A DNA stretch of 64,000 nt from Acidimicrobiia bacterium (lineage in GTDB: Bacteria; Actinomycetota; Acidimicrobiia; Spongiisociales; UBA11373): contig JAJCYA010000041.1 in NCBI GenBank assembly GCA_029263095.1, forward strand, positions 1 through 64,000. Reading direction: 5' to 3'. The position numbers were made by a program, and so were the translations under genes. Under the pieces are notes generated by a model, which had not been told where the DNA came from, did no database searches, and worked only from the letters and a program-made list of their open reading frames with translations. Below, piece by piece: positions 1 to 10,305 of the stretch (the stretch's first letter is position 1; each line of letters starts with the position of its first letter).

Positions 1-195
1 GGCGGGAAGTACCACATCTCGGGCTTTGGTTTGCTCGTCATTACCGGATACAACTTCGGCGGCCAGTACAAGGTGAATCCGCCTTGTAGTGGATCTACTC
101 GTTGCGTCTCCGGCTACTTCGCCCCCGGTTCAGTTCACGACGGTGAGCCGGGTGGGCCGAATCGCGGAATCGTCATCATCAAGTTGATCGGATAG
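1..195 (+). CDS. C-terminal fragment of a pilus-associated (TadE/TadG-like) protein
   Basis: An open frame runs from the first base to TAG at 193-195, so only the last 64 residues of a longer protein are present. The fragment is Gly/Tyr-rich, has two Cys residues (CSGSTRC) that could form a disulfide, and ends in a hydrophobic strand (GIVIIKLIG). It lies 10 bp before cpaB in what is clearly a Tad pilus operon, where TadE/TadG pseudopilin-like exported proteins are common. The assignment rests mainly on position; the fragment has no diagnostic motif, and another secreted protein of the pilus locus is possible. Confidence 0.5.
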   Translation, partial: GGKYHISGFGLLVITGYNFGGQYKVNPPCSGSTRCVSGYFAPGSVHDGEPGGPNRGIVIIKLIG

Positions 196-205
196 GAGAC
201 CCACG

Positions 206-1039
206 ATGCGCAGAGCCATCGGAATCATCGGCGCCGTCGCCGTCGCCGCCCTCGGCACGTTGCTGCTTGTGGGCTACGTGCGGGGAGCCGAAGACCGCGC
301 CCTGGCGGGCGAGGCCCTTGCAGAGGTCCTAGTCGTCGACAGGGCGATCGCTCAGGGAACGCCCGCCAGCGCCTTGACCCCCTTCGTTCGTCTCGAGCAA
401 GTGCCGGTCAAGGTCAGAGCCGAAGGTGGCGTAGCCGATCTGGCCACTCTCACCGATCTGGTGGCATCCACCGACCTTCTGCCGGGGGAGCAGGTGGTCG
501 CGTCGCGTTTCGTGGTCGCCGAGACGCTGGAAGAAGCCGCTCGAATCGACGCGCCAGTTGATGCACTCGAAGTGACGATATCGATCACGCCGGAGCGAGC
601 TCTCGGAGGTCAATTGGTGCCGGGAGACGTGGTGGCAGTCATCGCGTCGTTCGATCCTTTCGACCTCAACACATTTGAACCGTCGGATCTGGGTCCCGGC
701 GAGATCATCGACCCCAACGAGATCTTCTTGGGGTCATCCGAGGATGACGGGAGTTCCTCGGTGCGATCACCCACCGCCACCAGCCTCATCCTGCACAAGG
801 TCTTGGTTACCGCCGTGCAGCTGGAGCAGGTGCCCCGTATGGTCGGTGAGGACCTCCCTGACGACACACCGGAACTCGCGCCGACCGGCAATCTTCTGAT
901 CACGCTTGCCGGACCGATAGAGGCCGTTGAGCGAATCGTGTTTACCGCTGAGCACGGGTTTCTCTGGCTCGCCGCTGAAGGAGAAGACGTCGTCGACGCA
1001 CCGACGCCGGTTCTGACACGAGGGACGGTCTATCGATGA
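206..1039 (+). CDS. cpaB: Flp pilus assembly protein CpaB/RcpC
   Basis: A 277-residue protein with one N-terminal membrane anchor (about residues 4-26) followed by an exported SAF-like domain. CpaB/RcpC proteins are periplasmic or cell-surface parts of the Tad pilus machine, proposed to work with the secretion channel and possibly to bind cell wall. The SAF signature is visible as a hydrophobic beta segment followed by LVASTDLLPGEQVVASRFV (about residues 86-104). The gene is followed by cpaE with a 4-bp overlap (ATGA at 1036-1039), the usual cpaB-cpaE-cpaF-tadB-tadC order. The length is typical of actinobacterial members. Confidence 0.85.
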   Translation: MRRAIGIIGAVAVAALGTLLLVGYVRGAEDRALAGEALAEVLVVDRAIAQGTPASALTPFVRLEQVPVKVRAEGGVADLATLTDLVASTDLLPGEQVVASRFVVAETLEEAARIDAPVDALEVTISITPERALGGQLVPGDVVAVIASFDPFDLNTFEPSDLGPGEIIDPNEIFLGSSEDDGSSSVRSPTATSLILHKVLVTAVQLEQVPRMVGEDLPDDTPELAPTGNLLITLAGPIEAVERIVFTAEHGFLWLAAEGEDVVDAPTPVLTRGTVYR

Positions 1040-2211
1040 GGCCGATAGTCCTCGCGGGATCGACCGATGCATTCGCCCGCAAGGTGTATGAGGCTGTCGG
1101 CGACGATATGCGGGACAGGCTCCGGCTGTGGAACCGACATCTCGCCGAACCGGGCGGCTTGGAAGCATTGCTCGAGACGCAACCGGCGGTGGCGATCCTG
1201 GGTCCCGGACTGGTCGATGCGGTCTCACTGCGCTTTGCGCAGCAGATCGATACCGAGCGAGCGGAAGTCGGAGTTGTGGTCGTCCAGAACGCGGGGGCCA
1301 ATGTGGATGCTGCCCTCGCCGCCGGAGTCCGAGCAATCCTCAGCCCGGATTCGGATAGCGACTCCATCAAGGCCGCCATTGAGCGTGCGGCGGCGGCAGC
1401 GGATCGCTCCGATCGGGATACGCAAATCCCCAAACCGTCGGTGGGCCGCGCCAAGGTGACGACGGTGTTGTCTCCCAAGGGCGGCGCCGGCAAGACCGTA
1501 CTCAGCACCAATTTGGCGGTGGGACTCGCCTCGGTGGCTCCGCGCGGGGTTGTGATAGTCGATCTCGACCTCCAATTCGGTGACGTCGCCTATGCGCTGG
1601 GTCTCAAACCGCGTCACACGATGTACGACGTAGTCGCCGCAACCGGATCTCTGGACATCACGACCCTGAAAGTGTTCCTCACTCACCACTCATCGGATCT
1701 GTACGTCATGTGCGCTCCCGATGAACCGGCCCGTGGGGAGCTGATCGAGGTGGAGGCTGTGCAACAGATAATCACCTTGCTCGCAGCCGATTTCGATCAC
1801 GTCATTGTGGATACTGCTGCCGGACTCAGCGAGCACACGCTGGCGACGCTCGACCTTTCCACCGACGTGATCTTCCTCGCCGACATGGACGTTCCCAGTG
1901 TTCGCCATCTCAGCAAGGTCATCAAGGCGTTCGATCGGCTCGGGATGGGGAACGCCGATCGCCACTTCATTTTGAACCGCGCCGACGCCCGTGTCGGTCT
2001 CAGCATGATGAAGGTTGCCGCCCAAGCCGGTCTCGCCGTGGATATTCAGGTCCCGGTCTCGAAGCAGGTGCCTGTGGCTCTCAACGCCGGAAGCCCGCTC
2101 ATTCTGTCGCATCCGAAGAACCCGGTCACCCGCAAGATCTGGGAGATCGTCGAGCGGTTGGCCGGTCCTCAGGTTCGTGAGACCAGACAACCGTTGAAAT
2201 GGAGTGCATAG
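1036..2211 (+). CDS. cpaE: CpaE/TadZ-like MinD-family ATPase
   Basis: A 391-residue protein: an N-terminal response-regulator-like (ARD) domain of about 120 residues without a clear phospho-acceptor site, then a MinD/ParA-type ATPase. The deviant Walker A KGGAGKT is at 148-154, followed by the switch segment VIVDLDLQFGD. TadZ/CpaE proteins locate the Tad assembly machine in the cell, usually at a pole. It overlaps cpaB by 4 bp and its stop abuts the cpaF start, so it is translated within the pilus operon. Confidence 0.85.
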   Translation: MRPIVLAGSTDAFARKVYEAVGDDMRDRLRLWNRHLAEPGGLEALLETQPAVAILGPGLVDAVSLRFAQQIDTERAEVGVVVVQNAGANVDAALAAGVRAILSPDSDSDSIKAAIERAAAAADRSDRDTQIPKPSVGRAKVTTVLSPKGGAGKTVLSTNLAVGLASVAPRGVVIVDLDLQFGDVAYALGLKPRHTMYDVVAATGSLDITTLKVFLTHHSSDLYVMCAPDEPARGELIEVEAVQQIITLLAADFDHVIVDTAAGLSEHTLATLDLSTDVIFLADMDVPSVRHLSKVIKAFDRLGMGNADRHFILNRADARVGLSMMKVAAQAGLAVDIQVPVSKQVPVALNAGSPLILSHPKNPVTRKIWEIVERLAGPQVRETRQPLKWSA

Positions 2212-3591
2212 ATGAAGCTGAGTGACCGCCTCAAGGCCATCGAAACCGACCCGCGGCCCTCACAGCAGGGCAATGGGCAGATCGGAACACCGATCCCTGC
2301 CGACGATCCCCTTGCCGAGTTCAAGGGAATGGCCAAGCAGGCCCTGTACGGCAAGCTCGAATCCCAAGCGCTGGGCAGCACTCTCGGGGAAGGGGAGCTC
2401 AAGGAAGCGGTTATCAAGGAGCTGGAGCGACTGATTGCCGAGACCGACATCCCACTGAGCGCCGCAGAGCGGGAGCGGATTGCTGAGGAGATCAGCGAGG
2501 ACATCCTCGGTTACGGACCGATCCAGCGGTTCCTCGACGACCGCGAGGTCACCGAGGTGATGGTCAACTCCACCAACCCTATCTTCGTGGAGCGCGCCGG
2601 CAAGATCAGTCGCACAACATCTCGCTTCTCCAGTGAGGAGCATCTGCGCCAGGTGATCGAGCGTATCGTCGCCAGTGTCGGGCGCCGGGTCGACGAGTCG
2701 TCGCCTATGGTCGATGCCAGGCTCCCCGACGGTTCCCGCGTCAACGCGATCATCCCGCCGTTGGCGGTTGACGGCCCGTCCATGACGATCCGGAAATTCG
2801 CCGCCGATCCTTATGGGGTCGATGATCTCATCCACCTCAAGACGATGACCCGGCCGATAGCATCGCTTCTTGCCGCCTGTGTGGAGGGAAAACTCAACAT
2901 CCTCATCTCAGGAGGTACCGGCACCGGCAAGACCACGTTGTTGAACGTCATGTCGTCCTTCGTCCCTGCCAATGAGCGGATTGTGACGATTGAGGATTCG
3001 GTCGAGCTGCAGCTTCTGCAGGAGCACGTCGTCCGCTTGGAGAGCCGTCCCGCCAACATCGAGGGAAGGGGCCTCGTGACCATCCGCGATCTGGTGCGCA
3101 ACTCGCTGCGAATGCGTCCCGACCGGATCGTCGTCGGCGAGGTGCGCGGAGCCGAAGCACTCGACATGTTGCAGGCCATGAACACGGGCCACGAGGGTTC
3201 GATGTCGACCCTCCATGCCAACAGCCCGCGCGATGCGTTGAGTCGTCTGGAGACCATGGTGCTGATGGCCGGACTCGACATTCCGGTGACCGCAGTGCGG
3301 GAGTACGTGTCGTCGGCACTGAGCGTGATCGTCCAACTGTCCCGAATGAGTGACGGCACCCGTCGTATCACCCAGGTGGCCGAGGTTGTCGGGATGGAGG
3401 GCGAAGTGATCACGATGCAGGATGTGTTCCGTTTCCACCAAACCGGCGTCGATGAGAAGGGGAACGTTGTTGGCGGTGTCCGTCCCACTGGTATCCGTCC
3501 CAAGTTCGCCGAGGAGCTGACTCGGGCGGGACTGACGCTCCCCGCCGAGCTTTTCGGTGAGGCGCTCAACAAGAAGGAGAAGGCCGCGTGA
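2212..3591 (+). CDS. cpaF: Tad pilus assembly ATPase CpaF/TadA
   Basis: The secretion ATPase (459 residues) that powers pilus assembly at the inner face of the membrane. Walker A GGTGTGKT is at 234-241, a Walker-B-like segment RIVVGEVRG at 305-313, and the His box [12 protein letters not shown] at 325-336, all typical of the VirB11/TadA family. The N-terminal about 100 residues form the usual variable alpha-helical domain. The ATG directly follows the cpaE stop, and the end overlaps the next gene by 4 bp. Length and motif order match intact CpaF proteins. Confidence 0.92.
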   Translation: MKLSDRLKAIETDPRPSQQGNGQIGTPIPADDPLAEFKGMAKQALYGKLESQALGSTLGEGELKEAVIKELERLIAETDIPLSAAERERIAEEISEDILGYGPIQRFLDDREVTEVMVNSTNPIFVERAGKISRTTSRFSSEEHLRQVIERIVASVGRRVDESSPMVDARLPDGSRVNAIIPPLAVDGPSMTIRKFAADPYGVDDLIHLKTMTRPIASLLAACVEGKLNILISGGTGTGKTTLLNVMSSFVPANERIVTIEDSVELQLLQEHVVRLESRPANIEGRGLVTIRDLVRNSLRMRPDRIVVGEVRGAEALDMLQAMNTGHEGSMSTLHANSPRDALSRLETMVLMAGLDIPVTAVREYVSSALSVIVQLSRMSDGTRRITQVAEVVGMEGEVITMQDVFRFHQTGVDEKGNVVGGVRPTGIRPKFAEELTRAGLTLPAELFGEALNKKEKAA

Positions 3592-5528
3592 GGACGCTCC
3601 GGTTTGTGGGGGCCGCTTGTCTGGTGCTGGTTACCGCCGCCCCCGCCTTCGCAGGTCAAGGCGTCGTCATCGACTCGGTCGATCTCACGAATGCGCCCGA
3701 GATGTCACTGGTCATTTCAGTACCGGCCGAAGTCGCCGCGACACAGCCGATCGCGGCCGACTTCGCCGTTCTGGTGGAGGGTGTTCGGGTGTCGACCGAC
3801 GTCTACGCCCTAGTGCGCGACCCGATGGAGGTTGTGGTCGTCATCGATACCTCCGGCAGCATGGAGGGCGAGCCGCTACAGGCGGCAGCTTCGGCCGCTC
3901 TCGGCTTTATGGACTCCCTTCCCGATTCCGCCCAGATGTCGTTGGTCACGTTTGGCGGTGACGCGGTGGCCCGCAATGCGATGGGAGCATCCCGAGATGA
4001 GATTGCCGAATCTCTCTCCGCTCTTTCCGCCGCTGGAGAAACTGCCCTGTACGACGCCGTTGTCACCGCTGCCGCGCAGTTCACCGATGCGGACGCCAGG
4101 CACGTTCTCGTCGTACTCTCCGATGGGGGCGATACCGTCAGTACGGCCAACCTCGTCGACGCCTCGGCCGCCGCGGAAGCGGCCAACGCTGAGGTACGAG
4201 CGGTCGCCCTGCAGACTTCTGAGAGTGCTCATGACGCCCTTTTCTCACTGGCCTCCAACGGGTCGGTGACCTCGGCGGCCAGCGCTGCTGATCTGGCTGG
4301 GGCCTACGAGACGGTGGCACTCGAGTTGACCGGCCGTTACCGGCTCACATTCCGGGCTGCGTCCGTCGGGACGATCCAGGTCGACATCTTCGTCAACGGA
4401 CCCGAGGGAGTGCTGGGCTCCTCGCAACTGGTCGATCTTGCGAGCGGACTCGTAAGTGGGGGAGATGCCACATCGCCGGTCCCGCCGGACTTTGGCAAGG
4501 ACCCCGTCGGGGGTGAGGTCGGTGTGGAGTCCTTGATCGAGGTCGAGGCGGTCACGATGATCGCCGTCGAGTCATCCGGCCTCAGTTCGGATTGGACCCT
4601 GCCTGCGGGCGTCACCCTCGTGTTCGTCGGAGCGTTGCTGACCCTGTGGCTCACGTCGAAGGACAATGGCGGAGGGGTCTCGTTTGCGACACCCCTGGAT
4701 TCTGATGAACCGGTGGAGCGAACCGGGCTTCTGCCGGCCGCCGGAAGACGGGCGAGGGCGATCGGTGAGCGGATCGCTGGACGCACCGACGCCGGAGCGA
4801 TGGACCGAGCTCTCGACCGCGCGGGAGTCGCTCTGCGCCCCGGTGAGTTCGTGGTGGTCTCGGCGACGGTTGTGGTCGTGGGTGTTACGGCTGGTCTGGT
4901 CGTCGGTGGAACATTTGCGGCCGTGGCTCTCGGATCGGTGGCCGCAGCGGCGCCGCGGACGACATTGCGCACGCTGGCCGAACGGCGTCGGCGTGCCTTT
5001 TCAGATCAGCTTGAGGGCACTCTGCAGACGGTTGCTGGAAGCTTGCGATCGGGTTACGGGCTGGTGCAGGCCATGTCAACGGTCGCCGAGGAGTCACCTT
5101 CGCCGACTTCGGACGAGTTCAACAGAGTTGTGGTCGAGTCCCGACTGGGTCGATCGATCGAGGAGTCGCTGGCGGCGATGGCAGAGCGGCTGGAGAACGA
5201 GGATCTGGGCTGGGTGGTCGAAGCCATCGAGATCCAGCACGAAGTGGGTGGAAACCTCGCGGAGGTGCTCGACACCGTCACCAACACCATTCGTGAGCGC
5301 AACCAGCTCCGACGGCAGGTGAAGGCGCTCAGCGCCGAAGGGAAGATCAGTGCCGTCATCTTGTTGGCGCTACCGCTGGTGATCGCCTTCTTTATTGCCG
5401 TGATCAGCCCCGACTATCTCTCCGAGCTGACCAGCACCGGGGTGGGTCGGATCATGATTGCTGTGGCTGCGGTCCTGATGCTTGCCGGTGCGGCATGGAT
5501 CAAGAAGATCATCAGGGTGGAGTTCTAA
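3588..5528 (+). CDS. VWA domain-TadB fusion protein
   Basis: A 646-residue protein joining two parts normally separate. Residues 1-23 are a signal peptide ending in AFA. Residues about 80-255 form a von Willebrand A domain with the MIDAS motif DTSGS at 87-91. A membrane helix at about 334-352 follows. From about residue 422 come two membrane segments and a type II secretion F domain (T2SSF, about 470-600) as in TadB, with two C-terminal membrane helices. TadB is the inner-membrane platform of the Tad pilus; the VWA part would be exported and could bind metal-dependent ligands or pilin. The start overlaps the cpaF stop (GTGA) and the stop overlaps the next ATG. VWA-TadB fusions may be a lineage trait; I infer the function from the two halves. 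Confidence 0.85.
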   Translation: MRTLRFVGAACLVLVTAAPAFAGQGVVIDSVDLTNAPEMSLVISVPAEVAATQPIAADFAVLVEGVRVSTDVYALVRDPMEVVVVIDTSGSMEGEPLQAAASAALGFMDSLPDSAQMSLVTFGGDAVARNAMGASRDEIAESLSALSAAGETALYDAVVTAAAQFTDADARHVLVVLSDGGDTVSTANLVDASAAAEAANAEVRAVALQTSESAHDALFSLASNGSVTSAASAADLAGAYETVALELTGRYRLTFRAASVGTIQVDIFVNGPEGVLGSSQLVDLASGLVSGGDATSPVPPDFGKDPVGGEVGVESLIEVEAVTMIAVESSGLSSDWTLPAGVTLVFVGALLTLWLTSKDNGGGVSFATPLDSDEPVERTGLLPAAGRRARAIGERIAGRTDAGAMDRALDRAGVALRPGEFVVVSATVVVVGVTAGLVVGGTFAAVALGSVAAAAPRTTLRTLAERRRRAFSDQLEGTLQTVAGSLRSGYGLVQAMSTVAEESPSPTSDEFNRVVVESRLGRSIEESLAAMAERLENEDLGWVVEAIEIQHEVGGNLAEVLDTVTNTIRERNQLRRQVKALSAEGKISAVILLALPLVIAFFIAVISPDYLSELTSTGVGRIMIAVAAVLMLAGAAWIKKIIRVEF

Positions 5529-6439
5529 TGCTCGGCGTTCCCCTCTACGTCGTAGCGGCCGCGGGTATGGTGGCGGCGAGCCTCCCCATCCTCGCCTGGT
5601 CGGCCGGCGGCGTGCGACGGCGCAAAGTTGTACCGAGCGAGGTGGTGTCCGGTTCGATCGATGAACGACAGGTCTATCTGCGAGAGGGACCGCTCGATCG
5701 GATCATCGTCCCGATAGCGCGCTCTCTCGGTTGCAAGGTTCATCGCATTACTCCGATGGGCTGGATCGAATCGCTTGATCGGCGTGTGCGTCTCGCCGGA
5801 TCTCCCGATGCTTGGCCGGTGGAGCGGGCCCTCGCCCTCAAGCTGACCCTTGGGATCGCCGGCGCATTGGGTGCCTGGGCCTGGACGGGCAACGGATTCA
5901 AGCCTTCGGAGCTCGGCCTGACCGCCCTCGGAGGGTTGTTCGGATATCTGCTGGTCGACCTGATCCTGTACTCCAGGGGCAGCGAACGTCAGAAGCAGAT
6001 CCTCAAGGAGCTTCCCGATACCCTCGACCAGCTCACGATCAGCGTTGAAGCGGGCCTCGGCTTCGACGCCGCCCTGCAACGGGTTGCCTCGACGGGCAGC
6101 GGCCCCCTTGCTGAAGAGCTGACCCGAGTGCTCGCCGAGGTCAAGGTTGGTGTTCCGCGCACCGAGGCCCTAAAGCACTTGACCGACAGAACGGACGTCT
6201 ACGAGTTGCGGCATTTTGTCCTGGCGTTGCAGCAGGCGGAGCAATTCGGGCTACCGATCGCTCGGGTTCTTCGTATCCAGTCCGGGGACCTCCGCATCAA
6301 GCGACGTCAGCGCGCCGAGGAGGAGGCCATGAAGATTCCGGTCAAGATCGTGTTCCCTCTCGTCTTCTGCATCTTTCCCGCCCTGTTCGTGGTCCTACTC
6401 GGACCGGCCATGATCCGCGTGGCGAGGGTTCTCCTCTGA
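5528..6439 (+). CDS. tadC: TadC-like type II secretion F family protein
   Basis: A 303-residue inner-membrane protein with an N-terminal membrane helix, two helices near the middle (about 110-150), a T2SSF domain (about 155-280), and a C-terminal helix. TadC pairs with TadB to form the platform on which CpaF works. I start it at the ATG overlapping the TAA of the preceding gene (TAATG at 5526-5530); an in-frame ATG 33 bp upstream would give an N-terminus without membrane character. It ends the pilus run visible here; the pilin and prepilin peptidase genes must lie elsewhere. Confidence 0.87.
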   Translation: MLGVPLYVVAAAGMVAASLPILAWSAGGVRRRKVVPSEVVSGSIDERQVYLREGPLDRIIVPIARSLGCKVHRITPMGWIESLDRRVRLAGSPDAWPVERALALKLTLGIAGALGAWAWTGNGFKPSELGLTALGGLFGYLLVDLILYSRGSERQKQILKELPDTLDQLTISVEAGLGFDAALQRVASTGSGPLAEELTRVLAEVKVGVPRTEALKHLTDRTDVYELRHFVLALQQAEQFGLPIARVLRIQSGDLRIKRRQRAEEEAMKIPVKIVFPLVFCIFPALFVVLLGPAMIRVARVLL

Positions 6440-6793
6440 CGGTCCGGTCGCCTCGGCTATCACACCCGATCCGAGACGGTCGAAACCCTTCTTGATCCAG
6501 ATCGTCGGAGCTACGGTTGACGAGCGATCACGCCGATGGAGTTGGTCAATGAGACATCGAGCACCACGAGTCATGGGGAGCCGGGTCCCGCAGGGACTGT
6601 CGACGCCCAGTCTGGTTCGACTCGACGGGGAGCCGATTCCGGCGATCGATCAATCATCGGTAGACGAAGCGTCCGACCACTATGACGTACCACCCGAGCG
6701 GACCGATGCCTCACCGCGCTCCGGCGTCGCTGAGGAGCCATTCGACAAGCCGACCGGCTAGGGGAGATCTCTCTCGATTCGGCTGGTCCGGAT
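6440..6793 (+). other. Intergenic stretch after the pilus operon
   Basis: About 350 bp separate tadC from the helicase gene. No clear terminator with a T-run and no strong promoter was found. One 89-codon open frame (6492-6761) is listed separately at low confidence; a shorter competing frame starts at 6535. Base composition resembles the surroundings. Confidence 0.4.
6492..6761 (+). CDS. Hypothetical small protein, doubtful
   Basis: An 89-codon frame with ATG start and TAG stop. Its product has no recognisable domain, no membrane helix and no signal peptide. The C-terminal half (acidic, Pro- and Ser-rich) looks more protein-like than the Arg-rich first half. There is no good ribosome binding site, and GC at third codon positions is only moderate compared with neighbouring genes. 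It may be a chance frame; I list it because it is the best candidate in this gap. Confidence 0.2.
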   Translation: MIQIVGATVDERSRRWSWSMRHRAPRVMGSRVPQGLSTPSLVRLDGEPIPAIDQSSVDEASDHYDVPPERTDASPRSGVAEEPFDKPTG

Positions 6794-8533
6794 GTGTCGG
6801 ACGCCGCAGCTACCGTCTCGGCCGTGTTCGAGATCGCCGTCTCTAGTCGCATCGAGCAGATCCGGTCGATGCTCGACGCCGGTGACGCGACCGGAGCCGG
6901 CGAGACCCTCGACGAACTGCGTCGCGCCTGGCGCCAAGATCCCGAGCGATTCGCCTCCGACGAAGTGGCCGCGCTGCGCGACCTTGCCGCGGCGGTTACC
7001 GCCACTCGAATCGGAGCGATCGACGGAGTGCTTGGTGACGTGTTCGGGTTCCCATCGTTTCGACCCGGTCAGCAGGAGATCGTCGAGGCGGTTGTTTTGG
7101 GTAGGGACTGTGTCGGAATCATGCCGACCGGCGCCGGGAAATCGCTCACCTACCAGCTGGCTGCCCGGGTCCTTGGCGGCACCACGCTGGTGGTGTCTCC
7201 GCTCATCGCCCTCATGAAGGATCAGGTGGACGGGCTGGATGAGATCGGGATGGGGGCCACGTTCCTCAACTCGAGTCTGGACCCGTCAGAGCGGGCTGAT
7301 CGGATCGCCCGGATGCGGCGCGGTGAGTACGAACTGGTGTATGCCGCTCCGGAAGGCCTGGAGGCATCCGTGGGGTCGGCTCTGGAAGGAGTGGACCTGC
7401 GATTGATCGCGGTGGACGAGGCGCACTGCATCAGCCAGTGGGGTCACGACTTTCGTCCGGCCTATCGGAACCTGCGTGGACTAAAGACCCGTTTCGACGT
7501 GCCGCTCTTGGCGCTGACGGCGACCGCGACCGAGGCGGTAACCGGCGACATCGAGGCGCAGCTGGGAATGGAGGACGCGGTGCGCTTCCGGGGATCGTTC
7601 TTCCGACCCAATCTGCGGATCCACGCCGTCAAGAAGGGGCAGCACGATGGGCGTCGGGTCCGGGTGCGCGAATCGATCGGACGTCTCTGCCTGGCTAGGC
7701 GAGGCGAGAGTGGAATCGTCTATACGTTGTCTCGCCGGTCGGCGGAATCGACGGCAAAGTATCTCAGGGAGTTGGGCGTTCCCGCCTTGGCGTATCACGC
7801 AGGGTTGGGATCGGAGGAGCGCACTGCGGTGCAGGATGCCTTCATCCACGACGATGTTGATGTGATCTGTGCCACCGTGGCTTTCGGTATGGGGATCGAT
7901 AGGTCGAATGTCCGATACGTGATCCACCGCGATATGCCCAAATCGGTGGAGGGCTACTACCAGGAGATCGGTCGCGCCGGCAGAGATGGGTTGGCCAGCG
8001 ACTGCGTGCTGTTCTATTCGTGGGCCGACGTCATCAACCTGGAGCGGATGCTGGCCGGCGAGGAGACCGCGGCGTGGCATCGGCAACAAGTCCGCGTGAT
8101 GTTCGATTGGGCGGAAGGTGCCGCCTGTCGGCACCGAACTGTGGCCGGATTTTTCGGGGAGGAGATCGCCGACTGTGGCGGTTCATGTGACGTGTGCACC
8201 GGCGAAGATGTTCTCGCTGGGATGGTGCATCCGGTTGCGGACCCACAACAGTCATCGCCTGGATCGGCCGACCACTCAGCCGACCGACTGCGGAATACTC
8301 CGCTGTTCGAGGACCTTCGGACTCTGCGCCGGCAACTAGCCGACGAGCGGGGAGTGCCCGCGTATGTGGTCTTTAGCGACGCCACCTTGTTGGCGATGGC
8401 CGAGACGCGCCCGACCACCGAGGCGGGGCTTCTCGGCGTGCCCGGCGTGGGTCCGGTAAAGCTGGAGCGGTACGCGGAGGCCTTTCTGGCGGTGTTGAGC
8501 GACGACGCCCGAGAGACGTCTGAGGCGTCCTGA
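6794..8533 (+). CDS. RecQ-family ATP-dependent DNA helicase, short form
   Basis: A 579-residue superfamily 2 helicase. An N-terminal helical extension (1-80) precedes the helicase core: motif 0 [11 protein letters not shown] (about 84-94), motif I TGAGKS (112-117), DEAH box (208-211) and motif [13 protein letters not shown] four-Cys zinc cluster follows (CRH...DCGGSCDVC), then only a short linker before a C-terminal HRDC domain. The RQC winged-helix domain of classical RecQ, normally between zinc cluster and HRDC, seems absent. RecQ enzymes unwind recombination and replication intermediates. The start is GTG; a later in-frame start would remove only the helical extension. It stands alone between the pilus operon and a cupin gene. 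Confidence 0.85.
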   Translation: MSDAAATVSAVFEIAVSSRIEQIRSMLDAGDATGAGETLDELRRAWRQDPERFASDEVAALRDLAAAVTATRIGAIDGVLGDVFGFPSFRPGQQEIVEAVVLGRDCVGIMPTGAGKSLTYQLAARVLGGTTLVVSPLIALMKDQVDGLDEIGMGATFLNSSLDPSERADRIARMRRGEYELVYAAPEGLEASVGSALEGVDLRLIAVDEAHCISQWGHDFRPAYRNLRGLKTRFDVPLLALTATATEAVTGDIEAQLGMEDAVRFRGSFFRPNLRIHAVKKGQHDGRRVRVRESIGRLCLARRGESGIVYTLSRRSAESTAKYLRELGVPALAYHAGLGSEERTAVQDAFIHDDVDVICATVAFGMGIDRSNVRYVIHRDMPKSVEGYYQEIGRAGRDGLASDCVLFYSWADVINLERMLAGEETAAWHRQQVRVMFDWAEGAACRHRTVAGFFGEEIADCGGSCDVCTGEDVLAGMVHPVADPQQSSPGSADHSADRLRNTPLFEDLRTLRRQLADERGVPAYVVFSDATLLAMAETRPTTEAGLLGVPGVGPVKLERYAEAFLAVLSDDARETSEAS

Positions 8534-8721
8534 AGTCGTTGGGGCAATGCGTCGCGAGCCGACTCATTGGTCTGTCGCCTGCCACCGCTTGCCAACCCCT
8601 ACCCGCACTCTCCTAGAACGCGCCATCCTGGTCCAGTGACGCCCGGAGGAAGCGTCGAGGGCGGCTACTAGCCTCGGATGGGGCACCGCATCGACCATCG
8701 CTGGCGCGAGAGGAGACGACT

Positions 8722-9261
8722 ATGACCCGTGGTCCTGGTGACGAGTCCGCCCTGCCGGACGCCGGTGAGCCAACCTCATCAGGTACAGGGAACGGAGACG
8801 ACACGGCGGCACAGCCGTACTTTGAGACGCCTACGGCGACGATGGGATCCGTCGATGCTTCCGGAGCCTCGATCACCCACATGGATGACTATCCGAGCTA
8901 TGAGATAGCTGAGGGACTGTTCTTCCGTCCGGTCTTTGCCGACAATCTCTCCCTCAATTTCGCCACGTTTCCTCCGCACAGCGGCTTCCCCTCCCACGGA
9001 CATCCCGAAGAGCAAATCAGCATCATCCGCGAAGGGGAGATGGAGTTCACCATCGGCGACATCACCCAACGGGTTGGTCCTGGCGACGTGATTGTCTTCC
9101 CACCGGACGTCATACACGAGGGTCGGACTTTCGACGTCCCTTGCAGGGTCATCGACATCTTCTCTCCGCCGCGAACTGGAATACGAGAAGTCATTGCATC
9201 GGCCGATCCGGTCAGATCGGCCGATGTGGACCGCTGGTGGGATCCGAGCACACCTGAGTGA
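8722..9261 (+). CDS. Cupin-domain protein
   Basis: A 179-residue protein. The first about 55 residues are low-complexity and acidic; a single cupin barrel follows. Metal-ligand motifs are visible: HGHPEEQ, with a conserved Glu, and a later His in PPDVIHEG. The GDVIVFPPDVIH segment is typical of cupin motif 2. Such proteins may be dioxygenases, isomerases or sensors; the substrate cannot be inferred. The ATG has a good Shine-Dalgarno (GAGGAG, 6 bp spacing). The next gene starts about 43 bp downstream of the stop. Confidence 0.75.
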   Translation: MTRGPGDESALPDAGEPTSSGTGNGDDTAAQPYFETPTATMGSVDASGASITHMDDYPSYEIAEGLFFRPVFADNLSLNFATFPPHSGFPSHGHPEEQISIIREGEMEFTIGDITQRVGPGDVIVFPPDVIHEGRTFDVPCRVIDIFSPPRTGIREVIASADPVRSADVDRWWDPSTPE

Positions 9262-9304
9262 TGCTGTCTGGCTGCGCCGAAGGCGGGCACCCTGGGGCGA
9301 TCAG

Positions 9305-10093
9305 GTGATCGGCCGGGTCCTGCGATTCGAGGGCATTCGGAACCTCCGAGACTTGGGGGGGCGGGCGACATTGGACGGTCGCCGCGTGGCACACGGTCGC
9401 CTCTATCGATCGGGCTCTCTCCATGAGATGACCGGCGATGACAAGTCGGCGCTCGAGGAACTCGGCATCCGTACCGTGATTGACCTTCGATCGCATTGGG
9501 AACGTCGGCAGCAGCCCTATGAATGGCCCGGGGTTCGAGTCATCTCGGCGCCGCTGGTCGACGACCAACTCGTCGCATCTATCAATGCTCGGTTCGAGGC
9601 CGGGTCGATTCCGGACGAGGAGCTGGAGGACTGGTGGCGCCTGACCCGTGTCTTCCAGGCTCCCGAGGAGCACAGTCGCTCTATTCGAGTGATCTTCGAC
9701 AGCTTCGCAGGCATTGCCCCCGGTGAGGCCGTTCTGTTCCATTGTCGGGGTGGCAAGGATCGGACCGGGCTGGTTGCAGCCCTACTGCTCGAGGCGCTCG
9801 ATGTGGCCCCTGCCGAGATACTTGCCGATTTCATGCTCAGCAATCGGGTTGTCGGCGACGAGCACCATGCAGGTCCCATCGCGGCTGTGGTCGATGCGGC
9901 CTCGCACCGGTCCTTGAGCAAGGAGGCGATTCAAGCCGTCACCGGGGTCAAACAGGAGTGGCTCGAAAGTCTCTCCGACTACATCGAGGTGCAGTTCGGT
10001 TCTGTGAGGAACTATCTGGTCGATCACATCGGAATCGGTGTCCGCGGGATCGAACGGCTTCGTGAGATCTACCTGGAATCGACCGTGAGTTGA
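9305..10093 (+). CDS. Tyrosine-protein phosphatase family protein (Y_phosphatase3 type)
   Basis: A 262-residue protein with the PTP loop HCRGGKDRTG; the catalytic Cys is residue 147. The N-terminus has FEGIRNLRDLGG, the usual opening of bacterial PtpB-like phosphatases (Pfam Y_phosphatase3). Members hydrolyse phosphotyrosine, other phosphoamino acids or phosphoinositides. The reading frame is open further upstream into the cupin gene, but that extension is antiparallel in composition and would overlap the cupin by 170 bp, so I chose the GTG at 9305, ten residues before the conserved start. No physiological partner is visible. Confidence 0.82.
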   Translation: MIGRVLRFEGIRNLRDLGGRATLDGRRVAHGRLYRSGSLHEMTGDDKSALEELGIRTVIDLRSHWERRQQPYEWPGVRVISAPLVDDQLVASINARFEAGSIPDEELEDWWRLTRVFQAPEEHSRSIRVIFDSFAGIAPGEAVLFHCRGGKDRTGLVAALLLEALDVAPAEILADFMLSNRVVGDEHHAGPIAAVVDAASHRSLSKEAIQAVTGVKQEWLESLSDYIEVQFGSVRNYLVDHIGIGVRGIERLREIYLESTVS

Positions 10094-10305
10094 TGCCCGG
10101 AGCGTCCGGAACGGGGGCGAGGGAGTCTTCGGTATCGAAACGGATTCGTTCTCGGGTCGTCGATCTTGCGACATCATTCGGGTCGTAACAGGAGTGAACG
10201 TCTCGCGTCGTCAGCCCACCTTCCGGCTTGGCGTCTCGCTTTCTTGGTCGCCGCGTGGGCGGTTATCGTCACCCGAACAATGGCACGCCGAGCCCACTCC
10301 CGATC

